DNA of 40,211 nt from D37C17 sp964551815 (GTDB lineage Bacteria > Fidelibacterota > Marinisomatia > SCGC-AAA003-L08 > D37C17): positions 1-40,211 of the forward strand of contig CAZKEL010000018.1 of assembly GCA_964551815.1 (NCBI GenBank). Direction: 5' to 3'. The position numbers were made by a program, and so were the translations under genes. The notes under the pieces are model-generated. The model saw nothing but the letters and a program-made list of their open reading frames with translations. It had not been told where the DNA came from and did not search any database. This document shows, in pieces, positions 33,080-40,211 of the stretch. Position 1 is the first letter of the stretch. The number at the start of each line of letters is the position of its first letter.

Positions 33080-33699
33080 TGCGTTTCAGACATCGAAAAC
33101 GAATCCGGAAAAAACGGTTAGCTACAAGGGAAGACCGTATCATGACACTTGCCAATGCCATCAGCATCAGCAGAATTTTTATTGCTATACCCCTGGTGTT
33201 GGTGTTGGAGGAAGTGAACCGGGGTAACAGAGACATGTTGTATTGGGCTTTTATACTCATCATAGTGATAGTAGTCTCAGATTTCCTTGATGGATTTGTA
33301 GCTCGTAAAGTTGAAGATATTACTAATTTTGGAAAATTGATAGATCCTGTTGCTGATAAAGTCTGTATGATGGTGGTTATGATTTACCTCATCATCAGTT
33401 TTAAACTACCGTTTCTTCTTTTTTTTACTCTGTTAGCTTTGCGTGATATTTTTCTTATCATTATCGGAGTGTACCTCATGTTTTCCCAAGAAGAGGTTTT
33501 TCAGTCCAATCGGTCAGGAAAGTGGTTTATCGGTATATCTGCTCTAATGATGGCTTTCTTTGTATTCAAAGAATCGCTGGGTGTCCCTGCAGTAGTATTA
33601 TGGACATCCTATTTCGTTTCTCTGGCATTATTCGGATTCAGTACTTTTGAATATTTTAAACGCTATTTGAACTATTTTAAACTATTGGAAAACAGATGA
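33079..33699 (+). CDS. pgsA: CDP-alcohol phosphatidyltransferase, probable phosphatidylglycerophosphate synthase
   Basis: 206 residues. The CDP-alcohol transferase motif SDFLDGFVARKVEDITNFG then KLIDPVADK is complete (D..DG..AR........G...D...D). Several membrane helices follow. PgsA is the commonest identity for bacterial proteins of this size, using glycerol-3-phosphate. Other CDP-alcohol transferases cannot be excluded. The first 21 residues are very basic; a second in-frame ATG at 33142 (MTLANAISISRI) matches the usual PgsA start and may be the real one. Ends with a 4-base overlap into ftsY. Confidence 0.82.
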   Translation: MRFRHRKRIRKKRLATREDRIMTLANAISISRIFIAIPLVLVLEEVNRGNRDMLYWAFILIIVIVVSDFLDGFVARKVEDITNFGKLIDPVADKVCMMVVMIYLIISFKLPFLLFFTLLALRDIFLIIIGVYLMFSQEEVFQSNRSGKWFIGISALMMAFFVFKESLGVPAVVLWTSYFVSLALFGFSTFEYFKRYLNYFKLLENR

Positions 33700-34598
33700 T
33701 TTCTATTTTTAAAAAAACGGTATCCGGTTTAAGTAAAACTCGGAAAAAAATAAGTGCAGTTTTTCAAGGATTAGCAGGAAAATCATATTTAAATGAAGGG
33801 GATATGGAATTTATCGAGGAATCCCTGTTAGGGGCTGATATAGGATGGGAAGTGACTGATTTAATACTGTCTGAATTAGAAAATCCTCAAAATAAAAATA
33901 TGAGTCTTGAAGAGAGGTTTATTCATACAATAACCACTTATTTGGAGGGTATTTCTGACACGGAACCTCTTAAAAAAATAATTCTGCTGGTAGGAATAAA
34001 CGGCACTGGTAAAACAACTTCTGCTGCTAAATTAGCAGGATATTTTTCAAATCAGGGAGAATCGGTTTCTCTGGTGGCAGCAGATACCTACCGTGCTGCT
34101 GCGGTGGAGCAGGTGAAAATTTGGGCAGACAGATTAAAAGTGCAGATTATTGCAAATGATAAATCTGCTGACCCGGCAGCTGTGGCATTCGACGGAGTCT
34201 CCAGCGGTCTCACTCAGCAAAAGGACAGAGTTATTGTGGACACTTCAGGCCGATTGCATACTTCTCCTAATTTGATGAAGGAACTGGACAAGATTTACCG
34301 GGTTACAACCAAACTCACTACTGAGGTGGATGTTCTAATTACCATTGACGCAAACACAGGACAAAATGGACTACAGCAGGCACAGGAATTCAACCAATAT
34401 ACACCCCTCAGTGGGGTGATTCTCACTAAAATGGACGGAACAGCCAGAGGAGGAATTGCTGTCCAGATTATGAAAACACTAAATTTACCGGTGTACTTTT
34501 TAGGAGTTGGCGAGCAGGCAGATGATTTAATTCCCTTTGAATTAGAGCACTACTTAAACGGATTAATTAGAAATAAAACCATGGTGGAAAGTGACTGA
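33696..34598 (+). CDS. ftsY: Signal recognition particle receptor FtsY
   Basis: 300 residues, the NG core only, without the long acidic A domain of E. coli FtsY. G-motifs: GINGTGKTT, ADTYRAAAVEQVKIWA, VDTSGRLHTSPNLMKEL, TKMDGTARGG and FLGVGEQADDLIPF. It docks SRP-ribosome complexes at the membrane for cotranslational insertion. Next to tatC and membrane-lipid genes in the same run. Confidence 0.96.
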   Translation: MISIFKKTVSGLSKTRKKISAVFQGLAGKSYLNEGDMEFIEESLLGADIGWEVTDLILSELENPQNKNMSLEERFIHTITTYLEGISDTEPLKKIILLVGINGTGKTTSAAKLAGYFSNQGESVSLVAADTYRAAAVEQVKIWADRLKVQIIANDKSADPAAVAFDGVSSGLTQQKDRVIVDTSGRLHTSPNLMKELDKIYRVTTKLTTEVDVLITIDANTGQNGLQQAQEFNQYTPLSGVILTKMDGTARGGIAVQIMKTLNLPVYFLGVGEQADDLIPFELEHYLNGLIRNKTMVESD

Positions 34599-35898
34599 AT
34601 CAACAAAACATAAAGTATCCATGATTAGTTTGGGTTGTGCCAAAAATCTGGTGGACTCAGAAATGTTGGTGGGAGGCCTGCGTCAGGAAAACTATACAAT
34701 GGTGGCATCTTCAGAGGATGCTGATATCCTCATAGTTAATACTTGCGGGTTTTTGGACTCTGCAAGGGAAGAGTCTGTTGATGTTATCCTGGATGCAGGT
34801 GAGCTGAAAAAATCAGGAGAAGTAGAAAAATTGATCGTTATGGGGTGTTTTTCAGAACGCTACGGAACGGAACTGCACAAAGAAATTCCGGAAGTAGATG
34901 CCTTTTTTGGTACACAGGACCATGCAGAAATATTAAGCTATCTCACTGGAAAAGAATACAGTAAAGCTGACCCTGATTATTTCCGGGCACTCCTTACTCC
35001 CAATCACTATGCCTATTTGAAAATTGCAGAGGGGTGCGACAATGGCTGCAGTTTCTGCTCCATTCCTCTCATGAGAGGATTACAGAAATCTCAACCATTA
35101 GCATGGAATGTGCAAGAAGCACAACGGTTGGCAGACAGCGGAGTAAAAGAACTACTGGTGATTGCTCAGGACAGTACATCCTATGGGTGGGACCTGAATC
35201 CCCGTTCCTCCCTCCATGAACTCATGGATACCCTAAATGATGTAAAGGGCCTGGATTGGATCCGCCTGCATTATGCCCATCCTGCCCATTTACATAGAAA
35301 TATGATTCAACGGTTTGGCGATTTAGAAAAATTGGTTCCTTATATTGATATGCCTGTACAGCATGGGTCAGACAATATGTTGAAATCCATGCGCAGAGGA
35401 TTGAATTCCACTGGCATCAGAAAACGGATAGAGGCTCTGCGTGAAAAATGCCCACATATTTCCATTCGTACCAGTATTATTGTTGGATTCCCCGGGGAAA
35501 CAGATGAAGATTTTAAGGAATTATATAATTTTGTAGAGGATATGGAATTCGACCGCTTAGGTGTGTTTACTTATTCTGAGGAGGAAGAAACCCATGGCGC
35601 ATCCCTTAAGGATGATGTTCCCCTTGAGGTAAAAACAGACAGAATGGATGCCATAATGCTATTGCAGCAGGAAATCAATTACCAAAAAAATCAATCACTC
35701 ATAGGAAACCGGGAAAGGGTGATTATTGACCGAAATGGGGAAGAAGGTGGGTCTATTGGCAGGTCCTACCGGGATGCCCCCGAAGTGGATAATTTCATCA
35801 GAATAGAGGATAAGGTTCCCATTGGTGAATTTATTGAGGTAGAAATCACAGAAGCCTCAGAATATGAATTGATTGGAAGGAGATTAATCAATGAATGA
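34591..35898 (+). CDS. rimO: Ribosomal protein uS12 methylthiotransferase
   Basis: 435 residues from GTG 34591, overlapping ftsY by 8 bases. N-terminal ISLGCAKNLVDSEM, VNTCGFLDSAREES and VMGCFSERY give the auxiliary cluster cysteines. The radical SAM motif is EGCDNGCSFCSIPLMRG. Thus this is RimO, which methylthiolates Asp of S12. C-terminal TRAM domain (RVIIDRNGEEGGSIGRS). Paralogue of miaB at 10.7 kb. Confidence 0.95.
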   Translation: MTESTKHKVSMISLGCAKNLVDSEMLVGGLRQENYTMVASSEDADILIVNTCGFLDSAREESVDVILDAGELKKSGEVEKLIVMGCFSERYGTELHKEIPEVDAFFGTQDHAEILSYLTGKEYSKADPDYFRALLTPNHYAYLKIAEGCDNGCSFCSIPLMRGLQKSQPLAWNVQEAQRLADSGVKELLVIAQDSTSYGWDLNPRSSLHELMDTLNDVKGLDWIRLHYAHPAHLHRNMIQRFGDLEKLVPYIDMPVQHGSDNMLKSMRRGLNSTGIRKRIEALREKCPHISIRTSIIVGFPGETDEDFKELYNFVEDMEFDRLGVFTYSEEEETHGASLKDDVPLEVKTDRMDAIMLLQQEINYQKNQSLIGNRERVIIDRNGEEGGSIGRSYRDAPEVDNFIRIEDKVPIGEFIEVEITEASEYELIGRRLINE

Positions 35899-36310
35899 TC
35901 TACCCTTTAAAATATTGGGGATTGAACATGTTGGCATAGCGGTGGAAGATTTAACGGCCATCCATGAAATCTTTGGTTCGTTATTAGGATTAAAACTCAG
36001 TAAAAGAGAAAAAATTGATGACCAAGAAGTTATTACTGATATATATCCCAGCGGATCCGTAAAACTGGAGTTTTTAAAAGCAACTTCAGAGGATTCACCC
36101 ATTGCCCATTTCATTCAAAAAAAGGGGAAAGGGATGCACCACCTGGCGTTCAGAGTGGATCATCTACAATCTGCACTGGACTATCTTTCCGATCATGGGG
36201 TTCAGCTCATTGATACCCATCCGCGCATTGGGGCAGAGGGATTTAAAATTGCATTTCTCCACCCCAAATCCACCGGTGGGGTATTGGTAGAATTATGTGA
36301 GAAGGGGTGA
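35891..36310 (+). CDS. mce: Methylmalonyl-CoA epimerase (VOC family)
   Basis: 139 residues. A vicinal oxygen chelate fold with metal ligands in GIEHVGIAVEDL (His), GMHHLAFRVD (His) and GGVLVELCE (Glu). The GAEGFKIAFLHPKSTGG stretch is typical of the epimerase. It interconverts (2S)- and (2R)-methylmalonyl-CoA so the B12 mutase can act. Functional partner of meaB. It overlaps rimO by 8 bases and is convergent with hsdR, whose 3' end overlaps it by 18 bases. Confidence 0.93.
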   Translation: MNDLPFKILGIEHVGIAVEDLTAIHEIFGSLLGLKLSKREKIDDQEVITDIYPSGSVKLEFLKATSEDSPIAHFIQKKGKGMHHLAFRVDHLQSALDYLSDHGVQLIDTHPRIGAEGFKIAFLHPKSTGGVLVELCEKG

Positions 36311-39300
36311 CATATCTTGTTTTCCCCACGCATCCGCAAAGAGTTCTGCTTGTTCTAAAACCGTTTCGGTCGCTTTGGCTTGTAAATCTGGTGGGTAACC
36401 ATATTTTCGTAATATTCGTTTTACAGCAACACGCATTTTTGCCTGAACTGATGCTTTTAATGTCCAATCAATGGTGGCATTATTTCGAACAGAATCCACC
36501 AATTCATGGGCAATGAGTTTTAGTTTATCATCGCCTAAAATTCGGACGGCTGAATCATTGGTTTCTAGTGCATCATAGAAAGCCAACTCATCATCATTGA
36601 GTCCCAGTTTTTCACCCCGTTCATGAGCTTCTCTCATTTTCTTAGCAAGTTCGATGAGTTCTTCAATTATTTGTGCTGTTTCAATGGCTCTGTTTTGGTA
36701 TCGTGCCAATGTTTGCACAAGCATATCTGCAAAGGATCGAGATTGAACTACATTGCGTTTTTGAATAACGCGGATTTCATCCTTCAATAATTTTTGTAAA
36801 ACTTCCACCGCCAAATTCTTTTGGGGCAAGCCTTGTACTTCGGCTAAAAACTCATCGGACAGAATAGAAATATCCGGCCGTTTTAATCCCGCATGGGTGA
36901 ACACATCTACAATACCTTCGGACACTACTGCTTTGGATACAATTTGTCTAACAGCATGATTCAATTCTTCCGGTGTTTTTCGCTGTTCACTTCCACTTTT
37001 CACCAACGCTGCTTTGATGGTTTGATAAAAGGCCACTTCATCCCGTACAGCCAACACTTCTTCTCGGGGAACTGCCAATGCGAAGGCTTTGGAAAGTGCA
37101 ATCACTGTGCGAATAAATCGGTCCTTTCCATTATCTTGGGATAAAATATGCTCCTGTGCAGATGGTAGTTGTCGCAGTTTTTCTGTGGCATCACTTTCTA
37201 AATAACCAGCTACATCAAATGTATGGAACAAGTCTCTGCAAATTTCCAATTTTTCTAAAAACAATGCCACAGCTTCAGATTGGTCCAATGCTGTTTTACC
37301 CTTTCCACCACTATTGGTGTAAGTGCCCATGGCTTTTTTCAAACTGGTGCCCAAGCCAATATAATCTACCACCAATCCACCGGGCTTATCCTTAAATACA
37401 CGATTCACTCGAGCAATGGCTTGCATAAGTCCGTGACCGTGCATGGGTTTGTCGATATACATGGTATGCATACAGGGTGCATCAAATCCTGTGAGCCACA
37501 TATCCCGGACGATGACGATTTGAAAATCATCCGATTCATCTTTATAACGGGATGCCATTTCTTCTCGTTTTGATTTATTTCGAATATGTTCTTGCCAGTC
37601 CAACGGATCTGATGCTGAGCCCGTCATCACCACTTTAATTTTTCCTTTATCGTCATCTTTGGAATACCAATCTGGGCGACGCTTAATAATGGCATCATGA
37701 AGTTCCACGCAAATTCGACGACTCATTCCCACAATCATGGCTTTACCATCCATACTTTCACAACGATTTTCAAAATGAGAAATGAGATCATCGGCTATTT
37801 GATTAATGCGTTTTTCTGTACCCACCAAAGCTTCTAAGGCAGCCCATTTGGTTTTGAGTTTTTCTTTTTTGGATAATTCTTCCCCTTCAGTAGCTTCATC
37901 AAATTCAGGGTCAATGTATGGTTTTTCTGCTTCGTCTAGATCGAGCTTTGCCAATCGACTTTCGTAATAAATGGGTACGGTTGCTCCATCATCCACTGCT
38001 TGCTGAATATCATAAATACTAATATAATCTCCAAAGACTGCTTCTGTATTTCGGTCATCCAAGGCAATCGGTGTACCGGTGAAACCTACATAAGTTGCAT
38101 TGGGAACAGCATCACGCATGTGCTTGGCAAATCCATCAATAAATGCATATTGACTGCGGTGTGCTTCATCGGCGATGACCACCACATTGCTTCTATCTGT
38201 GAGCATAGGAAATGAATCGCCTTTTTCTTCAGGAAGAAATTTCTGAATTGTGGTAAACACCACTCCCCCTGCAGCCACTTTCAAATTATCTCTTAAATGA
38301 TTGCGATCTTTCGCTCGAACGGGATCTTGACGGAGTAAATCTTTACAATCTGAAAATGTCCCAAATAATTGTTCGTCTAAATCATTCCGGTCGGTAATAA
38401 CAATGATTGTGGGATTTTCCATGTCAGGATGCACCACCAACTTCCCCGTGAAAAATGCCATGGTGAGCGACTTGCCCGAACCTTGCGTATGCCACACCAC
38501 GCCACCGCGATTATCACCTTGTGGAGATGATGCAAACACCGTGGCATCCACTGCTTGCCGTGTTGCATGAAATTGATGATATCCCGCCACTTTTTTAATC
38601 AAATTGGTTTTTTGATCTTCAAATGTGATGAAATGGTGGATTAAATCTAAAAGTCTGTTTTTCTCAAAAAGACCATTGGTGAGTACTTCCAATTGAAGCA
38701 TCTCTGGCGGTGCTTCCCCTTCACCATCAATAGTTTTCCACGGCATAAACCATTCTCTATTAGCAGTGAGTGAACCCACACGCGCATCCAATCCATCAGA
38801 AATAATGAGCAATTCATTGGTGGTAAAAAGCGATGGAATCTGCTGTTTATAGGTTTGTAATTGATTAAAGGCAGACCATATATCCGCATCTTCATCAGCA
38901 GGATTTTTCAATTCTATCACAGAAATTGGCAATCCGTTAATAAATACCACCACATCAGGGCGGCGATTATGATTGTCTTCAATCATGGTGTATTGATTTA
39001 CTGCCAGAAATTCATTGTTTTCCGGGTGATGGAAATCCACCAAATACACTTTATCTCCACGAAGAGAACCATCTTCTGTGCGGATTTCCACATCAATGCC
39101 GTTTACTAATAATTGATGAAAATCCCTGTTTTGCTGTGACAACGATGGTGACGACAACGACCGTAATTTCTTCAAAGCATCATCTAATCCACTCCCATTG
39201 ATGTTGGGATTTATTCGGGCAATGGCTGACCGCAAACGACCCTGTAAAATGGCTTCTCCATAATCACTGCGTTCTTCGCCAGGTTCTCCCGGAGCTATAT

Positions 39301-39403
39301 CCGGACCATGGTATATTTCATATCCCAATTCACCCAACCATGAAAGCATGGATTGCTCTAAGGCGTTTTCGGTTATTTTAATTTGAGAATTAGAAATCTT
39401 CAA
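36293..39403 (-). CDS. hsdR: Type I restriction enzyme R subunit
   Basis: 1036 residues from TTG 39403, with AAAGGTGG as ribosome binding site inside the preceding gene. N-terminal PD-(D/E)xK nuclease (RPDVVVFINGLPISVIELKN, near 145-165). Motor domain: Walker A HTQGSGKS near 309, DEAH near 409 (VVVIADEAHRSQ), TFDAP-type motif LTGFDAPCMHT, and QAIARVNRVF. It translocates DNA and cuts it as part of an HsdR2M2S complex. All motifs look intact. hsdM and hsdS are not within the window and would be expected upstream, beyond 40211. Four-helix-bundle genes are common companions inside type I operons, which fits the gene before it. Confidence 0.95.
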   Translation of the reverse strand: MKISNSQIKITENALEQSMLSWLGELGYEIYHGPDIAPGEPGEERSDYGEAILQGRLRSAIARINPNINGSGLDDALKKLRSLSSPSLSQQNRDFHQLLVNGIDVEIRTEDGSLRGDKVYLVDFHHPENNEFLAVNQYTMIEDNHNRRPDVVVFINGLPISVIELKNPADEDADIWSAFNQLQTYKQQIPSLFTTNELLIISDGLDARVGSLTANREWFMPWKTIDGEGEAPPEMLQLEVLTNGLFEKNRLLDLIHHFITFEDQKTNLIKKVAGYHQFHATRQAVDATVFASSPQGDNRGGVVWHTQGSGKSLTMAFFTGKLVVHPDMENPTIIVITDRNDLDEQLFGTFSDCKDLLRQDPVRAKDRNHLRDNLKVAAGGVVFTTIQKFLPEEKGDSFPMLTDRSNVVVIADEAHRSQYAFIDGFAKHMRDAVPNATYVGFTGTPIALDDRNTEAVFGDYISIYDIQQAVDDGATVPIYYESRLAKLDLDEAEKPYIDPEFDEATEGEELSKKEKLKTKWAALEALVGTEKRINQIADDLISHFENRCESMDGKAMIVGMSRRICVELHDAIIKRRPDWYSKDDDKGKIKVVMTGSASDPLDWQEHIRNKSKREEMASRYKDESDDFQIVIVRDMWLTGFDAPCMHTMYIDKPMHGHGLMQAIARVNRVFKDKPGGLVVDYIGLGTSLKKAMGTYTNSGGKGKTALDQSEAVALFLEKLEICRDLFHTFDVAGYLESDATEKLRQLPSAQEHILSQDNGKDRFIRTVIALSKAFALAVPREEVLAVRDEVAFYQTIKAALVKSGSEQRKTPEELNHAVRQIVSKAVVSEGIVDVFTHAGLKRPDISILSDEFLAEVQGLPQKNLAVEVLQKLLKDEIRVIQKRNVVQSRSFADMLVQTLARYQNRAIETAQIIEELIELAKKMREAHERGEKLGLNDDELAFYDALETNDSAVRILGDDKLKLIAHELVDSVRNNATIDWTLKASVQAKMRVAVKRILRKYGYPPDLQAKATETVLEQAELFADAWGKQDMSPLLT

Positions 39404-39769
39404 TTATGAATTTCCACCTTTGTTTTTAATGGTTTTTTGAATACTACCAATAATTATAAGAATTTCTTCACAATCATCAATCATTGAATTGATCTCTTCA
39501 TTAGATATATAGTCACTATCTCTCAATAATCTAAGCCAGTAATGTGTTTCTCTTGCTTCTTTATATGAAATAGAAATTTTTGCAAAAAAATCTCTTTCGG
39601 ATTAAACACCAATTGCTTCTTCAATAATTGCTCCAATTGACGTTCCACTTCTTAGGATTTGTTTAGAAAGCACATATTCTTTTTTTTCATTTTTCAAATA
39701 TTGATAAAATTTTATTATTCTTAATGCAAAGGCATAACTTTTATCTCTTATTATGTTATCTTTTTTCAT
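39404..39769 (-). pseudogene. Four-helix-bundle (23S rRNA intervening-sequence/S23 type) protein, one nonsense codon
   Basis: Read on the minus strand from ATG 39769, 121 codons. KSYAFALRIIKFYQYL, ILRSGTSIGAIIEEAIG and SYKEARETHYWLRLL are the family's hallmarks. Codon 56 is TAA (39602-39604) at the place where homologues normally carry a Gln or similar before S..DF; CAA to TAA would be a single change. The rest of the frame is undamaged, so the break is recent, a sequencing error, or stop read-through. Its stop (TAA) directly abuts the hsdR TTG start, so loss of translation may lower hsdR expression. Relatives occur in 23S rRNA inserts, type I restriction operons and, as Avd, in diversity-generating retroelements. 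Confidence 0.75.
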
Positions 39770-39787
39770 TTATTTGCTATCGCTTAT

Positions 39788-39810
39788 TTCGTAATTATTT
39801 ATTCGTAATT
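39788..39810. repeat. Direct repeat TTCGTAATT, two copies
   Basis: TTCGTAATT occurs at 39788-39796 and 39802-39810, in the leader of the broken four-helix gene. It resembles the unit at 5023-5036. Function unknown. Confidence 0.3.
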
Positions 39811-39889
39811 GATGTATGCGTTTTTGTTGATTTTAATTGTCATTATATAATTCTTGAAACCAATTTAAAAGATGGCTTAAATTTCACTA

Positions 39890-39967
39890 CGAGTTGACGC
39901 AATAGTTGCATCGGCTTAATGCTGAATCCCTGAATCAGGGAAGCAGGTGCAAATCCTGCCAGCTCGA
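39890..39967 (+). ncRNA. tRNA-like structured element, class II-like with UAA in the anticodon position
   Basis: CGAGTTG (39890-39896) pairs over 7 bp with CAGCTCG (39960-39966), followed by A as discriminator. Directly before the 3' arm lies a 5-bp GCAGG/CCTGC stem with a 7-base loop TGCAAAT, exactly the tRNA T-arm geometry. A long variable arm CCCTG-AAT-CAGGG and an anticodon-like arm with loop CTTAATG are also present; UAA, the long variable arm and A73 would all agree with tRNA-Leu. Against a normal tRNA: the D-arm is stunted (GCAATAGTTGC) and lacks GG, T8 is A, T55 is G, and no CCA is encoded. It could be a decayed tRNA gene, a tRNA mimic or another structured RNA. Confidence 0.45.
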
Positions 39968-39969
39968 CA

Positions 39970-39997
39970 AAAAGCCATCGATTTTTCGGTGGCTTTT
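39970..39997. terminator. Strong hairpin terminator, usable from both strands
   Basis: AAAAGCCATCGA, loop TTTT, TCGGTGGCTTTT makes a 12-bp stem with one G-U pair. On the + strand it directly follows the tRNA-like element. On the minus strand it follows the fragment ending at 40001 and ends in TTTTT. Its 5' arm (AAGCCATC, 39972-39979) is also perfectly complementary to GATGGCTT at 39871-39878, before the tRNA-like element. Confidence 0.75.
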
Positions 39998-40000
39998 CCA

Positions 40001-40211
40001 TTATTTGTACAAATCCCTTTCAATACAAACATTATCATAAATTGTTTTCATTTCTCCTTTAAAAGGTTCCTTTTTCACAATATTCTTTTTCATCATTTCT
40101 AAGATTGGTTTTAAATAATTACACCATCGGTCATCATTTTTCCTTCAAGCATTCTAAAATGATAATACCGAATCATACCAACAATTAAATCTGCAATTTG
40201 AATTAATTTAG
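40001..40211 (-). pseudogene. C-terminal fragment of an unknown protein (perhaps DUF3800), frameshifted, runs off the window
   Basis: On the minus strand from the window edge one frame reads KLIQIADLIVGMIRYYHFRM and then LEGKMMTDG before a stop. A one-base shift near 40124-40130 restores a sensible reading, WCNYLKPILEMM then KNIVKKEPFKGEMKTIYDNV and so on to the stop at 40001-40003. 'IQIADLIVG' followed by a basic helix is reminiscent of the end of DUF3800 proteins, which often travel with mobile and defence loci; this is a weak call. The frameshift may be real or a sequencing error. The start lies outside the window. Confidence 0.5.

Noticed and set aside
37280..37573. + strand readings inside hsdR
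   Set aside because: Antisense shadows of the restriction subunit with Cys/His-rich, unlikely composition.
39404..39769. Avd protein of a diversity-generating retroelement
   Set aside because: The four-helix family is shared, but no reverse transcriptase or template/variable repeat pair is in the window; the type I restriction association explains it better.
39890..39967. Ordinary functional tRNA-Leu(UAA)
   Set aside because: The D-arm is stunted with no GG, T8 and T55 are changed, and the anticodon stem needs a wobble and a mismatch. I therefore list it as tRNA-like rather than tRNA.
39890..39979. Cobalamin riboswitch
   Set aside because: The string GGGAAGCAGGTGCAAATCC looks like the B12-box core, and B12-linked genes are in the window. 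However, the conserved CCCGC-type segment after it is missing, the tRNA-like 7+5 bp stacking explains the same bases better, and no B12 gene follows on that strand.
1..40211. CRISPR array, prophage or transposase
   Set aside because: No regularly spaced direct repeats, phage structural genes or transposase motifs were seen on either strand.

Overview
The window looks like a chromosomal segment of an AT-rich, diderm, uncultured bacterium of the FCB superphylum, most likely Candidatus Marinimicrobia (SAR406) or a close relative. The basis is secreted proteins with dockerin repeats and C-terminal type IX secretion (T9SS) sorting domains of the 'YPNPFNPTT ... PVMLLK' kind, a DUF5683 protein, and heavy use of TTG and GTG starts. 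The assignment is by family resemblance only.

Region 1 (1-5021) encodes cell-surface or secreted proteins: a 5'-damaged dockerin/T9SS protein, a large exported class II glutamine-amidotransferase-like protein with a T9SS tail, and a right-handed beta-helix protein ending in dockerin repeats. Region 2 (5022-6470) is gene-poor. It holds a broken small gene, a nested palindromic repeat, and an unusual KTSC-like/Fis-type HTH protein.

Region 3 (6471-36310) is about 30 kb of tightly packed housekeeping genes. All lie on the + strand except rpsT, and many overlap the previous gene by 4, 8 or 14 bases. Order: serine biosynthesis (class V aminotransferase, SerA), a coiled-coil protein, an M23 peptidase, MiaB, a LapA/LapB pair, a SPOR protein, AlaS, glycine decarboxylase subunit 2, a PPC protein, RidA, a DUF5683 protein and PurF. 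Then come a UbiA prenyltransferase, a small ferredoxin absent from simple ORF lists, a geranylgeranyl-reductase-type flavoprotein, a DnaQ-DinG nuclease-helicase, HutH and GuaB. After convergent rpsT the run resumes with a Crp/Fnr regulator, MeaB, TatC, a polyprenyl synthase, a CDP-alcohol phosphatidyltransferase, FtsY, RimO and methylmalonyl-CoA epimerase.

Region 4 (36293-40211, mostly minus strand) looks like a defence island edge. It has an intact type I restriction HsdR, a four-helix-bundle (23S intervening-sequence type) gene broken by one nonsense codon, and a frameshifted gene fragment running off the window. Between the two broken genes, on the + strand, sits a tRNA-like structured element with a strong terminator and an upstream segment that could compete with it.

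The points most worth following up are: (a) the exported amidotransferase-like protein, where signal-peptide cleavage would expose Ser where the family has its nucleophilic Cys; (b) the tRNA-like element at 39890-39967 with its mutually exclusive stem/terminator layout; (c) the UbiA-ferredoxin-geranylgeranyl reductase trio, which resembles archaeal ether-lipid or quinone side-chain chemistry; and (d) a LapB homologue whose rubredoxin-like tail has lost all its cysteines.
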